Origin: Bin87 sp965220055
GTDB taxonomy: Bacteria; Chloroflexota; Dehalococcoidia; Lucifugimonadales; UBA3495
DNA: 64,000 bases
NCBI GenBank assembly: GCA_965220055.1
Contig: CBDCPE010000004.1
Location: 3,410,001 to 3,474,000 of the forward strand
Direction of reading: 5' to 3'
In this document: positions 1-9,538 of the stretch, piece after piece
Layout: every line of letters begins with the position of its first letter
How positions within the stretch are numbered: position 1 is the first letter of the stretch
Made by a program: the position numbers and the translations under genes
The notes under the pieces: model-generated
Told to the model about the DNA's origin: nothing
The model's database searches: none
The model's input: the letters and a program-made list of their open reading frames with translations, nothing else

Positions 1-38
1 ATGCACCCCAAGGCGACGATTCCGTTGCAATTTCCTTT

Positions 39-704
39 TCAATTCCAGCGCGCCGGCTTGCGCAAGACGAAGCCGTTGGCGTCGATGACTTGCGTGGGAA
101 ACTGGCTGTCGGCAATGATCCTGCGCCCCAGCCTAAAGGCGGCAGTCGCCTGATGACGCAATTGCTCGGAATGGCGGTTCGGCGGGAAGGCGACTACTAC
201 CCGCTTTCCAGGGTAGCTGTGTAGTACGGTGTCTATCGGGCCAATCAAATCGCTGTCGGCGGAAATCACAATGGCGGTGTCAAAGGCGTCCCGCATGGCG
301 TCGTGTAGCAACGCCACGGCGATGTTCACGTCGGTCATTTTTTCCTCAAAGGTTGCCCATGTTGCTCCACACCGCCGGCAGGTTCCGGTCTTGGGCAGGT
401 GGTACCCGTGCTGGATCGTCAAGTCGGGCAGGGTTTCCAACGCCTTCAGGTAGGTATCCTGGCGTTGGGGTTGGTCGGGGTCGTGGGAACGGGGCAGGAA
501 CCGGGCGGTGAAGTATCTGACCATAACCAGGCTCTGGCCGGGACGCAGCAGGCTTTCCGTCAGCTGGCGTAGGTTCAGCCAGTAGTAGCGGCGCCAGCTT
601 CGCGATTTGAGGCCGTGGTAGAGGTTCAGCCCGTCAACGTACACCGCTACCCGGTGGGACGGTGGATAGTTTTCGTCGGGAATGTCGGCAGTGGACGTTG
701 ACAT
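39..704 (-). CDS. NYN-domain (PIN-like) nuclease, LabA/DUF88 group
   Basis: Predicted cytoplasmic metal-dependent ribonuclease of the NYN family, which shares the PIN fold. Seen: VYVDGLNLYH at residues 21-30 supplies the first acidic residue and the Asn; TDVNIAV (124-130) and SADSDL (148-153) supply the remaining acidic cluster. A CRRC pair (109-112) before the second motif suggests a small zinc knuckle, common in this family. About 221 residues is normal length. I start at the ATG at 704; an in-frame TTG at 734 lies directly against a G run and leaves no room for a ribosome site. The gene stands alone; downstream lies outside the window. RNA or DNA target unknown. Confidence 0.85.
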   Translation of the reverse strand: MSTSTADIPDENYPPSHRVAVYVDGLNLYHGLKSRSWRRYYWLNLRQLTESLLRPGQSLVMVRYFTARFLPRSHDPDQPQRQDTYLKALETLPDLTIQHGYHLPKTGTCRRCGATWATFEEKMTDVNIAVALLHDAMRDAFDTAIVISADSDLIGPIDTVLHSYPGKRVVVAFPPNRHSEQLRHQATAAFRLGRRIIADSQFPTQVIDANGFVLRKPARWN

Positions 705-762
705 TTTGCTGGATTTTGCGTAGCTTAATTCCAACCCCCCCAGCGGGTAGTGCTGCTGGGCC

Positions 763-791
763 GACGCTCCCGAAAGGGGGCGTTTCTTTTT
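763..791 (+). terminator. Intrinsic terminator-like hairpin
   Basis: CGCTCCC / GGGGGCG stem (one G-T pair) around a GAAA loop, followed by TTTCTTTTT on the plus strand. No convincing plus-strand gene ends here, so it may stop antisense transcription into the NYN gene or be a relic. Confidence 0.5.
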
Positions 792-1348
792 GGAATGTAG
801 GTCAACGTGACCTGCGTGCGTATAAGTGTGCGAAATTCAGGAAGCGGTCCGTTGACTTGGATCTAGTTGCGCCCGCTGTAAGTTGCTTGCTGGGGTTAGA
901 CCGGCAGGGCAATCCCTTCTGCGGCAGCCGGAGTCGTAGGTTACTGGTGGCTCGCAGTTGCTGCAAGGGAAACCAGTCGTCCCGTTGGTCGCTGACGGCC
1001 GCTACCGCTGTTCGTCAGCGGCAAGTTCATTATGCCGGCGGCGGATGCGTCCACGCTACGCACTGGTGTCATCAATCGCAGATAACGAAACCGGTTCGGC
1101 TGCCCCGTCATCAGGGCGGCCGGCGTCGCTCTGTGGGGGCGACCATGTCGGCCCTTTCCTATCTGCTGGCGACTACGCCACCGGCCGCCCTCCGGTCCGA
1201 GTTGGGCTGCCGGTGTACGAACCTTGTGGTCAGTTCAGTCCGGAACCAGTAGGATTGTTCAAGTAGGCGACCCTAATACGAAATCCGTAATTGTTGATGT
1301 GGCGTATTGCAAGCGTCCAAGTGGTGTCCTCGACATGGGTTGCGCTGG
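792..1348. other. Non-coding stretch with a dispersed repeat
   Basis: No credible gene. Plus-strand open frames here have poor composition. The segment 1083-1253 is a near-duplicate of 4985-5155 and holds the GGCCGCC-type hairpin and a second GTCGC/GCGAC palindrome. Confidence 0.6.
1083..1253. repeat. Dispersed hairpin repeat, long copy 1
   Basis: About 165 bp nearly identical to 4985-5155. It runs from GAAACCGG through a GGGCGGCC stem to CAGTTCAGTCCGGAACCAG. In the other copy the last bases encode the C-terminus of the gene at 5138, so this copy may mark a deleted relative of that gene. Confidence 0.8.
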
Positions 1349-1603
1349 TCATTTACATGTGATCGGCCAGCGTATTGCTCTCCGTGCCAAGAGGCGAGAG
1401 CTCGAACTTGACTGTGTATTTGCCGGCACCGTAGTGCCGTCCGCGCGCTGTTGCAACAGCACCCACAGTTCGGGCTCTAGGTACGCGGTCATGGCGCCCG
1501 GGTCTATGGGTATTGAAGTCTGGTGGTTGGGGCCGGCCGCAACATCGTCGGCACCCGTGAATAAGAGGGCGATCACAAAGGCGCACAGGATTCCCCCGGC
1601 CAC
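1349..1603 (-). CDS. Possible small exported protein, doubtful
   Basis: An 84-codon frame beginning with a hydrophobic stretch (AGGILCAFVIALLFTGADDVAAG) that resembles a signal peptide, followed by a hydrophilic tail. An in-frame TAA lies just upstream and the only starts are GTG-type with no clear ribosome site, so it may be a fragment. The tail after about residue 62 has unnatural composition. No family recognised. Confidence 0.3.
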   Translation of the reverse strand: MAGGILCAFVIALLFTGADDVAAGPNHQTSIPIDPGAMTAYLEPELWVLLQQRADGTTVPANTQSSSSSRLLARRAIRWPITCK

Positions 1604-1839
1604 AGCGAGACGCCATTAGGCGCGACACGGTTCTATCGACAGATTGTTCTCCATGGCTACGTTGTGGGGTTGGTGCGGTTCCGTGCGCCAATCGCACGCC
1701 CTGTTTCTCGACGCAGGGGGTAGCTCGTCAGCAACAAAAAAGGGGGCGTTTTTGAAAGATTGGCTTTGCAGGAGGTCGGGCGGCCCGCGTTACATCGCCT
1801 GGGCCACGTCGTGCACCAAACCGCGACCGCACTCAGGGG
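1604..1839. other. Intergenic, nothing recognised
   Basis: No gene, RNA or clear repeat. An AAAGGGGGCGTTT string at about 1738 echoes the terminator at 776 but lacks a matching stem. Confidence 0.5.
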
Positions 1840-2190
1840 TCACCTCATTGGGTGGTCGTCATTCCTTGAATCCTCCGACGGAATTTTGTCCGAATGCCAA
1901 TGGACGTAATAGGTCGCCAAGCAGACCAGAAAGGTAAAAAAAGCGAGCCACCAAGGGCCGTAGCGGAATACGAATGTAAATCCTAGATTGACGTTGAGGT
2001 GACCGAGGATAGCGCCAAGCACGAGCCCGACGCAAACGCCCCTGATCTTTGAGTGCCGGGGGGGTTCTTTCCCAGGGGAATACCCCAGCTATGATCGGCG
2101 GCAGGGCAATCAGTATGCTGAATGTGAGTGGAATTGCCCACGCGAACCACAACGGGACAAGATTTCCATTGCCACAATCTCCAAGAGTAC
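1840..2190 (-). pseudogene. Frameshifted small membrane protein
   Basis: Two minus-strand frames join at a run of seven C (about 2055). Before it lies a segment with WFAWAIPLTFSILIALPPII; after it come GLVLGAILGHLNVNLGFTF and WLAFFTFLVCLATYYV. Removing one C joins them into a protein of about 115 residues with three membrane spans. The 5' end abuts the transposase remnant at 2192, so the start may have been lost. The homopolymer could also be a sequencing error. Function unknown. Confidence 0.5.
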
Positions 2191-2191
2191 A

Positions 2192-2835
2192 CATTACCGA
2201 ACACCGTCTACCCACGTCTGACCGCATCTCTGCGACGGCGCACAGTCTATCATCCGGAATTGTTGCTGGCCGACCGCGGCTACGACAGTCGGAAGAACGT
2301 CCGGTTCCTGAATGACCGTGGCATCGACACCGTCATTCCCAAGCGGGAACTGGGCACCGGCTGGTTTCACCACCGGGCTGACAACCACCAGGGGGTTCCG
2401 ACCTGCGAGCACAGCAACCTGATGCGATACGTCCGCACCGACGTGCTCAGTGAGCGCTACGTGTACGTACGCGCCGAGGAGTGTGATGGCCTGGAGGATT
2501 GTCTGCGCCGTGGGGCAGATCCGATGCCCGTGGGATACAGCGTTCACGGGAGCGAGGTTTGGGTCGATCCCAAAGCGGACCCATGGGTCTTCGGCTATCC
2601 GTACCGGCATGGCAGTGCAGAATTTGACACGCTCTACCGCTACCGCTTGGCGGTCGAGCGGGCATTTGGGGAAATGAAGAAACCTGGGCGACTGACCCAG
2701 TTTCAGTTCCGCGGTGAAGCCCGGGTGCGACTGCACTCAATTATCTGCATCCTGATGGAGCAGATCGCTATAGTGGTGGCCCTTGACCAACGGGATGAGG
2801 CGAGGCACGTAGCTGAGTTGGCGCTGGCTGCGTAG
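2192..2835 (+). pseudogene. 3' remnant of a DDE transposase (IS1182/IS4-like)
   Basis: About 200 codons of the C-terminal half of a DDE transposase: LLADRGYDSRKNVRF holds the second catalytic Asp and YRLAVERAFGEMKK the catalytic Glu region. The N-terminal domain and first Asp are missing, and the frame opens without its own start, so it cannot be active alone. Exact IS family is uncertain. Confidence 0.75.
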
Positions 2836-2914
2836 TTGGGCGGTTCTGAACGAGAGGCTGGCGGCAACTGCAAATGTACGTCGTGCGAACCACGGTCTTA
2901 CTCGGTTGGAGCGA

Positions 2915-2949
2915 AGCACCGGCGCCCATTTGAGCGCCGGTGCTTTTTG
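2915..2949 (+). terminator. Strong intrinsic terminator
   Basis: Perfect 11-bp stem AGCACCGGCGC / GCGCCGGTGCT with an 8-nt loop, followed by a TTTTT run. It lies 80 bp after the transposase remnant on the same strand. Confidence 0.9.
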
Positions 2950-3212
2950 TTGTCTGACAGCGTGGACTGGACCTGCATGGGTCCCGCTCAACCCGAGCTG
3001 TAGTTGGTGCGGCGTTGACCGTCGCGCCTTCGTCCAAACAGGTCCTCGCGCGGTGATTTTGGCGCATATTCAAGCATGAATCGTCAATCCGGTTTTCGTA
3101 GATTGCATGGTAATATGCACGTACCTCAACCCGTTACGCTACGTCTTACGTTTTCAAGTTTCCTACTTGAACAATCCTACTTCAGAGGAATTGTAGAACC
3201 ATGGCTAGTCCG

Positions 3213-3464
3213 TCAATTGAATTCATGCCAAAGCCTGATCCAGATCAGGATTTTCCTCCCGACGACGTAATACACACCAGCTCCTAAGAACGCGGAGATC
3301 AGGCCCACAATCACCGCCGGAACCCACAGAAGACCGGAATCCCTGATGTCGGCCAAGTTGGACGGCGTAAGCCACACAAATATCAGGGAGGGAGCCGCAA
3401 AAAAAGCCAACCAAGCAACCGTCACCGAGGTCATGAAAACGTATGAGACCGCTTTTCTGATCAT
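3213..3464 (-). CDS. Small two-span membrane protein
   Basis: 83 residues starting MIRKAVSYVF, with a first span (SVTVAWLAFFAAPSLIFVWL) and a second (GLLWVPAVIVGLISAFLGAG), then a basic tail ending RLWHEFN. The start at 3464 has GGAGAGG about 10 bp upstream, which decides it against longer frames. Topology suggests both ends in the cytoplasm. No family recognised; it stands alone between the transposase remnant and the crotonase gene. Confidence 0.65.
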   Translation of the reverse strand: MIRKAVSYVFMTSVTVAWLAFFAAPSLIFVWLTPSNLADIRDSGLLWVPAVIVGLISAFLGAGVYYVVGRKILIWIRLWHEFN

Positions 3465-4000
3465 CAGTGTTGACCTCTCCCTATTCGCACATGAACAAGA
3501 GACGGGGACGGCTTCAGGTAATCTGGACCATATTGTTGCACCGGGGCTGGCCGTGCTGCATATCCAGCCGACCGGACACGGTGCGGAGGCATCCGGCGAC
3601 CGCCGGATGCCTCTCAGGACCAGGATGTCTGCTGAGTTTATTGGCATCTGTGTCAGTGCACAATGGCCGGCGGTTTCATCCGTCCTACGGCAAAGGCACC
3701 GTTGGGCAGCAAGTCTTTTGCAGGTGTCGAAAAGAAGGCAGCCGCCCCGTCGTCGGTATCGGCCAGCACCGGCGCCCAGGGCGGTGACACCGAGCGTGCC
3801 TATCTGATGATGCCCTGATTGCTCTTGCGCTTCGTGGACCTGCCCAGTGACAGTCGGACTTCAAGATGTGAATGCCCGTGAGCGAGCGGCATCGCTGCAG
3901 GGGCAGTCCATCACCAGGGTTTTCAACCTGCTGGTGTAAAGTTGGGCCTGGACCGAGTTGTCCAGAGCAAACCACAAGGCGAACCCACAGGAGGAAAGCC
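3465..4000. other. Intergenic before the crotonase gene
   Basis: No supported gene. It must hold the promoter for the gene at 4001 but I see no convincing -35/-10 pair. Confidence 0.5.
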
Positions 4001-4759
4001 ATGACAGTGCTGGCGGACTATGCGAACAAATACGAGACGGTTAGCGTGCAACGGGAGGACGGGATCCTCCAGGTGACGTTTCACACCGGAGACGGGAGCC
4101 TGCTCTGGGGTGAGGCATCGCACCGAGAACTGGGTTACGCCTTCGCCGACATCGGAGCGGACCCGGACAACCGGGTGCTCATTCTGACCGGCACCGGCGA
4201 CGACTACTGCGCCGATTTCGAGCCCAACCGTCCCACCAGGCGGATGCCCCAGGACTGGGACAAGACCTACTGGGAGGGCAAGCGGCTGTTGACCAACCTG
4301 CTGGAGATCGAAGTGCCGGTCATCGGCGCCGTCAACGGTCCGGCGACGATCCACGCCGAGATCCCGGTGATGTCCGACATCGTGCTGGCGTCGGAGACCG
4401 CCACGTTCCAGGACGCTCCCCACTTCCCGCGCGGCGTGGTGCCTGGCGACGGCGTCCACGTGATCTGGCCCCTGGTGTTGGGACAGAACCGAGGCCGGCA
4501 CTTCCTGCTGACCGGGCGGACGCTATCGGCCCAGGAGGCGTTCGAATTGGGCGTGGTGGCCGAAGTGCTGCCCAGAGACGAACTGCTGCCTCGGGCTTGG
4601 GAAGTGGCCCGGCAGTTGGCGGAACGGCCGCCGCTAACGCTGCGCTACACCCGCGTTGCTCTGACGCTGCAACTGAAGCGACAGATGCAGGACATGCTCG
4701 GATACGGTCTGGCCGTCGAGGGCCTCGCCGCGGTCGACGTGTCGCTGGCACAAGGCTAG
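4001..4759 (+). CDS. Crotonase-fold hydrolase, 6-oxocamphor-hydrolase-like
   Basis: 252-residue enoyl-CoA hydratase/isomerase superfamily protein. Start is decided by AGGAGG eight bases before ATG. The crotonase core is present: oxyanion-hole strand LILTGTGDDYC (50-60) and NGPATIHAEIPV (112-123). EIPVMSDIVLA, the PHFP-GVVPGDG block (His141, Asp150) and Trp36 closely match my memory of 6-oxocamphor hydrolase, which cleaves a carbon-carbon bond of a cyclic beta-diketone (retro-Claisen) rather than acting on a CoA ester. The residues corresponding to that enzyme's catalytic His and Asp appear conserved. Substrate is inference; no pathway neighbours are visible. A generic enoyl-CoA hydratase is the alternative. 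Confidence 0.85.
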   Translation: MTVLADYANKYETVSVQREDGILQVTFHTGDGSLLWGEASHRELGYAFADIGADPDNRVLILTGTGDDYCADFEPNRPTRRMPQDWDKTYWEGKRLLTNLLEIEVPVIGAVNGPATIHAEIPVMSDIVLASETATFQDAPHFPRGVVPGDGVHVIWPLVLGQNRGRHFLLTGRTLSAQEAFELGVVAEVLPRDELLPRAWEVARQLAERPPLTLRYTRVALTLQLKRQMQDMLGYGLAVEGLAAVDVSLAQG

Positions 4760-4773
4760 TGCCGGGCTGATCG

Positions 4774-4816
4774 GCTGTTGGGAGTGCATCCCCGCCACTG
4801 GGTGGCACCCAACAGC
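4774..4816. other. Hairpin after the crotonase gene
   Basis: Perfect inverted repeat GCTGTTGGG / CCCAACAGC. It begins 14 bp after the stop codon but has no T-run, so it may be a 3' mRNA structure rather than an intrinsic terminator. Confidence 0.45.
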
Positions 4817-4984
4817 AACAGCGTTCAGGTCGCCTTCACCCAGGAAATCGCGAAACTGGCTTCGCGTTTTCGTGAACAGCAACAGGGCCGCTGTAGAGCG
4901 GGAATCTCTCCGAGTGAGGAAAAGAACTAAACCGCCGGCCGCGACCGTGCGGGCTGCTCTGCGGCCGAAACTCGGGGCATCTGG

Positions 4985-5155
4985 CGCAGGTAACGAAACT
5001 GGCCGCCCCGTCGTCAGGGCGGCCGGCTTCGCTCTGTGGGGGCGACCATGTCGGCCCTTTCCTATCTGCTGGCGACTACGCCACCGGCCGCCCTCCGGTC
5101 CGAGTTGGGTTGCCGGTGTACGAACCTTGTGGTCAGTTCAGTCCGGAACCAGCAG
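4985..5155. repeat. Dispersed hairpin repeat, long copy 2
   Basis: Holds TCGGGGCATCTGG, GTAACGAAACTGG, an 8-bp GGCCGCCC/GGGCGGCC stem and a GTCGC/GCGAC palindrome. It covers the 3' end of the minus-strand gene at 5138. The stem read on the minus strand is followed only by AGTTTCGTT, so it would be a weak intrinsic terminator. Confidence 0.8.
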
Positions 5156-5740
5156 CGACGCAGTGCTGGGTTCGGAGCCGAAGTGGTATAGCAGCTTTCC
5201 GGCGTTGAAGTAGCAGCCCATGTTGCTCAATCCGGCGTTGACGGCGATTGCGCCGACGACGATGCGTTGCGACCGGTACGGCCGTTTGACGGCGGGCGGC
5301 CTGCCGATTTCGTAAGCGATGCAGGACTTGCCGTAGACTACAGGCAGGTGATCATTTTCGAGCTTGCCTTGTTCAAGCAGCCAGTTGACGGTTTCGGCGA
5401 GCAGTTGCGGCCAGGAGGCCAACGGCAGCTCGGCGCCGTCCTCGAAACTTACTGCCAGGGGCGTTTTATCCTCGATCCATTGGGGCCGGTCGGGAGACAG
5501 CGAGTGCCAGGTCGCCTGTGGCCTTTGGTCTGAGGATTGTTCCCAGAGCTGGGTGGCCTGCTGCCGGTCCTGCTGGAAGCGCAGGATGCCGTGAAAATCA
5601 GGCTCTGCAACCAGGATGCAGCCGTGGTCGAGGGAAGTCGCGGCGCGGACCTGGTTCACGCAGTCGCATCCTTCGGCGTACACGGGAGAGTTCGGCGGCA
5701 GCTTGCTGAGTTGTTCGATCAGGTCGGCGACCGTGAGCAT
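5138..5740 (-). CDS. Uncharacterised 200-residue protein
   Basis: MLTVADLIEQLSKLPPNSPVY is a typical start of small phage- or plasmid-associated acidic proteins. The rest is a mixed alpha/beta soluble protein without recognisable motifs; two Cys lie in EGCDCVNQV near residue 25. It starts 5 bp after the stop of the gene at 5746, so the two are very likely one operon. Its last codons (LLVPD) lie inside a dispersed repeat. No function can be given. Confidence 0.7.
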   Translation of the reverse strand: MLTVADLIEQLSKLPPNSPVYAEGCDCVNQVRAATSLDHGCILVAEPDFHGILRFQQDRQQATQLWEQSSDQRPQATWHSLSPDRPQWIEDKTPLAVSFEDGAELPLASWPQLLAETVNWLLEQGKLENDHLPVVYGKSCIAYEIGRPPAVKRPYRSQRIVVGAIAVNAGLSNMGCYFNAGKLLYHFGSEPSTASLLVPD

Positions 5741-5745
5741 GAGAA

Positions 5746-6741
5746 TTATCCGTTGGTTGGTTTCAGCTCGCCTTGACTGGATGCTGGGCAGTTCAGTTTC
5801 CGAAGGGCGCCGCTACGTAGTTCTGCCACCTGGTCGATCCTGGGGCGGTGTTCGTGGCTACGGAACAGGCAGTGCTCGCACATCGTGTCGGTTTCCCCGT
5901 CCGGTTCGGCTTCCGGCGGCATGACGCCTTCGGGCTCGCCGCACAGGAACATCACCTCTTCCTTCGGGATTCTCAGTATCCGGACACAGTACGGATCCCC
6001 GCTCCTTTTCGGTTGTATGCTGCCGCGTTCGGCGTCGCCGCCCATGGCGAGATACAGGCCGTCGGCGATTTCCAGTTCGCGGGCCGCCAGCCGTTGCACG
6101 GTTCTCCTTCCGATGTGAGGAGGGTGCCATTCAACGGCTGCCAGAGCGTAGTAGGCGGCGTTGGCCATGGCGATGGCGGCGGCCAGCAGTTCCGGGTCGT
6201 GCGGACACCGCCCGAGCGCATCGCCTGCCCGCTGGATGGCATCCAGTACTTCGCCGGCGTCCCGGACAGCGGCGATTGGATCAGGGTGTACGTCCGTCGG
6301 CGGCGTTTCGGCGGTCGCCATGTTTAGCGGTTCGGCGATGTTGGGCAGGTGGCGTGTTACCAGGGGACACGACAGGCAGGGGAAGTGGCGGTCGTCGCTG
6401 CCTTCGTGGTCACAGTGGTAGCAGAGCCGGCCCCGGCTGTCGTCGACGGCCCAGCAGTCCTTGGGTTCTTTACATGAGAGGGCTGCCAGTACCGGCGTCT
6501 GCTTTCCTTCATCCAGCAGGTGGGCGCGTGCGATGTTGCGCAGTTCCTCGTCCGGCGGAGTTGCTCGGCCCGACAGGTGCCGGTGTGCGGCGTAGGCGCA
6601 GAGTACGGCATTCCCCGCGTTCAGTCGCACGTTGGCGGCATTCTCGCCCCTGGCGCGAGTGAGTGGGCTGGTATGCAGCGTCTGCATTGCGGCGGCCATC
6701 TCTGTTGCCGCCTGCGTGCGGTCGGAGTCGCAAATTGCCAT
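5746..6741 (-). CDS. Uncharacterised Cys-rich 331-residue protein
   Basis: I start at ATG 6741 (MAICDSDRT) because GGGAGAA lies at the right distance; an upstream ATG has none. Three Cys/His clusters are visible: CYHCDHEGSDDRHFPCLSC near the middle, FLCGEPEG, and MCEHCLFRSHEH near the C-terminus, suggesting structural zinc sites. The region between is helical and rich in Ala. First gene of a probable operon with 5138. Family unknown; a DNA- or RNA-associated role is only a guess from the zinc sites. Confidence 0.65.
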   Translation of the reverse strand: MAICDSDRTQAATEMAAAMQTLHTSPLTRARGENAANVRLNAGNAVLCAYAAHRHLSGRATPPDEELRNIARAHLLDEGKQTPVLAALSCKEPKDCWAVDDSRGRLCYHCDHEGSDDRHFPCLSCPLVTRHLPNIAEPLNMATAETPPTDVHPDPIAAVRDAGEVLDAIQRAGDALGRCPHDPELLAAAIAMANAAYYALAAVEWHPPHIGRRTVQRLAARELEIADGLYLAMGGDAERGSIQPKRSGDPYCVRILRIPKEEVMFLCGEPEGVMPPEAEPDGETDTMCEHCLFRSHEHRPRIDQVAELRSGALRKLNCPASSQGELKPTNG

Positions 6742-6887
6742 ACTGTTTTTCTCCCGCATTGTCATCGTCGTCCGGATTGCGGGCTTGTTTGATGCCTAAC
6801 CATCCGGAGACACTGGCCTTCGGTTGCCGTACCGCCTTTGCTGAGCTTGGAGCAGAGCACATTCGGGGTGCCAATCTTCACCGAGGG

Positions 6888-7007
6888 CTACTCCGGCAGG
6901 TGGAACTTGCAGTACTCCGCGTTTTCGAGGGCGTCCAGCGGGCACTGCCAGCCGTCGGCGTTCCGGTAACGACATTGGATGCGCGGCTTGTCCACCACTG
7001 CTGGCAC
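6888..7007 (-). CDS. 39-residue CCCH mini-protein
   Basis: GTG start with AGAGGAGAG seven bases upstream; a longer frame extends further but has no ribosome site. The core CRYRNADGWQC with CKFH near the end gives a C-x10-C-x10-C-x2-H pattern, consistent with one small zinc-binding module. It lies upstream of, and in the same direction as, the Cys-rich gene at 5746. Function unknown. Confidence 0.55.
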   Translation of the reverse strand: MPAVVDKPRIQCRYRNADGWQCPLDALENAEYCKFHLPE

Positions 7008-8012
7008 GGTTGCTCTCCTCTGGTTAGATCTACGATAGCCAACGCAGGGTGGCCCGAACGCGCAATTTCGTTGCGCCGGGCCTCTGCCATCGAAACCGGT
7101 GGTGAGCGGGAAACTATCCTGCTGCCGGTAGTCGGAGGGTGAGAAAGGTTTCTTGCTTCGTGCTTCTCGTTTCGGGCCAGCTTGTCGAAGCCGTTCACCG
7201 ACGGAAGAGTTGCGCGCAATCTCCCTGGCAGGTGCTGCCGCCATTGAAGGCGACTAACCCGCTACCTGCGGTGCGGGTGCCGTTCCGGAGAACGACGGGG
7301 GTCGTTAGCACTTTGACCGTAGGACTCTTGCTGGCTGCGAGCCGATGGTCAGGCCCGTGAGAAGTGGTCGTGGACTACGTCCACCTGACCTGCGTGGGGC
7401 GTTACATCAGCCGCCGGCTTTTGTCCTGGTTAAATTGTAGCATTTTCGACAACGCTTTCGGTTGCACCACTGGAACATTTCGCAGCATCCGACATGTTCC
7501 TGGCGGCGGCTGGGCGTCCGTTCGTGAGGTTGAGTAGGGCGTGAGCCGTCCCGTTTTATTTCGGGTCGCACAGGTTCAGATGGCGCCGGAACCCGATAAT
7601 ATTCGGCCGCCGGTGGGGCGACCGGCCGGCGGCCAATTCAGCAAACCTACCCTATCGGGAGGTGGCGCGAGCCTAGCACAGCGGCCCGGAATTGCACGAA
7701 TAACGCGGGAACGAGTTTTGACGATTTTGGGTGCCCACAGGCTAATAGTTTCGCTTCTGCGCGCCAAGTAGGTAGAGACAGTGCAAAAGGCGCTGCGGTC
7801 GGCGTCCGTCATGGCGCCGAGGATCTCTGCGTTGGGTTCGTTAGCGTCGGTCGGTGGCGGCCGGCGTCGCCGTATGTCAGCGACAGGTCCATTGTGGCGC
7901 AGTCTGAGTCTTCCGAACTACGGGCCTGTGTCACCATTTTCAAAGCCACCGATTTGCGGGGTTCGGTTGGTGTGTTGAGTTCCGCTGTGGCTTGTTCGGT
8001 AAATGATCTCTG
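7008..8012. other. 1-kb stretch without a supported gene
   Basis: No frame of either strand has convincing protein character. At about 7850-7890 there is a partial copy of the dispersed repeat (GTCGGTGGCGGCCGGCGTCG followed by CAGCGAC). Decayed genes are likely. Confidence 0.5.
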
Positions 8013-8502
8013 CTATGTGATGCCAGCTGCTTTGAATTCCTGCAACAACCTCATGGACCATTGGCCCTCCAGTTGGATGTACCCTAAGCCTTGAAGGTCT
8101 GTCGTGATCTCAACTTGGTTTTCCCGCAGGATGGCGAGCCGTCCTGGTCTCATGGTGTTCGCGGTTACCGTTTCCGAGTAAGCGTTCGGGCGGGCGCGCT
8201 CGGTGCCTTCGGACGTTGTTTCGTCGACGGTCAGCACCGCTACGAAGTAGTCAGCACTGGCCATGGTCTCCCTAAGTTTGTCAGGTAAGCCCAAGCCTTG
8301 ATTGGGCTCTTCCATCATCCTGAACGGCTCGAGGTCTGCAAGTCGGCATACCGATTCTACTTGGGGTACGTAACCGTTCGGGTCGGTCCCGTGAATGATG
8401 AACACACGGGCATTTCGGTTGCTGGTCGGTGGGCCTGCAGGTTGGTTGGCGTCCAGAATATGCCTGTTCGTGAGGAGGTAGTCCTCACCGTCCTCGGTTA
8501 GT

Positions 8503-8548
8503 TGGTAGCAGAGTTATGCCCGCGTTCGGGCCGTGCAGAGGCCACTAA
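8503..8548 (+). mobile_element. IS110 left-end remnant
   Basis: TTATGCCCGCGTTCGGGCC and GTGCAGAGGCCACTAA match the left ends at 9539, 44680 and 45961. It follows GGTTAGT directly and is cut by the IS5 copy at 8549; only a few more bases survive after that copy (9521-9532). Confidence 0.8.
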
Positions 8549-9520
8549 GAGCCTATCCTAAAAACTGGTGGAAACTTGCAGGGGGAGTCGCGGGAAAGCG
8601 AGCTGGGGTTGCATCTAGACTGGGGCAATGACGAAATCGAAAGACCCCAAGCCGCCGCGTCCGAAGCGTGCTGGCCCAGCCACCAGGACCAATCCCACCA
8701 CCGGCGCGTTCCAGGTCTCCGACGAGCTCTGGGAGGTGCTGGCGCCGTTGATCCCCGAGCATGTGAACACCCATCGTTTCGGCGGCGGCCGGCCCCGGGT
8801 CCCTGACCGCACCTGCGCCAATGGCATCTTCTACGTGCTGCGCACCGGCTGTCAGTGGAAGGCGTTGGACGCCACGGGCATCTGCTCCGGCTCCACCGCC
8901 CACCTGCGGTTTCAGGAATGGGTCGCCGCTGGGGTGTTTCTGGAGCTGTGGCGGGTGGGACTGGAACGCTATGACGAACTGAAGGGGCTGGACTGGAGTT
9001 GGTTGAGTATGGACGGGGCCATGACCAAATCACCCTTGGGCGGGGGGAAAAACCGGCCCCAACCCCACTGACCGAGGCAAAGGCGGCGTCAAGCGCAGCC
9101 TGTTGACCGAAGCTGAGGGCATTCCGGTGGGTCTGGCGGTGGACGGCGCCAACCGTCATGACATGAAGCTGGTGCGGGCCACGGTGGACAGCCTGCCGGT
9201 GCCCCGACCAGCGCCCACTCCGGACCAACCCCAGGGCATGTGCCTGGACAAAGGCTATGACTTTGACGAGGTGCGCCGCACGTTGGAGGAGTTCGGCTTC
9301 ACCGCCCACATCCGCAGTCGGGGCGAGGAGGCGAAGGCGATCAAAAAGGAGGCTGGGTTCAAGGCGCGGCGCTGGGTGGTGGAACGAACCCACGGCTGGC
9401 TGAACCGTTTCCGGCGCATCCTCGTGCGCTGGGACAAGTCCCCCGACAACTACATCGCCTTTCTTCATTTCGCTTGCGCCCTGATCGCCCTCAGAGCCGC
9501 CGGGTTATTAGGATAGGCAC
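8549..9520 (+). mobile_element. IS5-family element, copy 1 (972 bp)
   Basis: Ends GAGCCTATCCTAAAAAC and (reversed) GTGCCTATCCTAATAAC are imperfect inverted repeats. The element is flanked by a TAA target duplication (8546-8548 / 9521-9523). Four nearly identical copies occur in the window (also 14084, 46007, 54214), each flanked by TAA or TTA, which indicates recent activity. Confidence 0.95.
8628..9516 (+). CDS. IS5-family transposase in two frames
   Basis: DDE transposase. ORF1 (8628-9071) ends in LSMDGAMTKSPLGGG, carrying the first Asp; ORF2 (open from about 9060, first start 9103) carries LDKGYD (second Asp) and ERTHGWLNRFRR (Glu). The frames meet at GGGGGGAAAAA, and the expected sequence (GKTGPNPTDRGKGG) is read only after a change to the +1 frame. 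All four copies share the site, so frameshifted translation is more likely than a mutation. Confidence 0.9.
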
Positions 9521-9538
9521 TAACTGGGTCCAGTTAGT

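Noticed and set aside
662..1252. 196-codon plus-strand frame
   Set aside because: Overlaps the NYN gene start and a repeat; no ribosome site or protein-like composition.
8545..9468. 307-codon frame recurring in several IS5 copies
   Set aside because: Complement of the IS5 transposase frames; recurrence reflects the element, not a gene.
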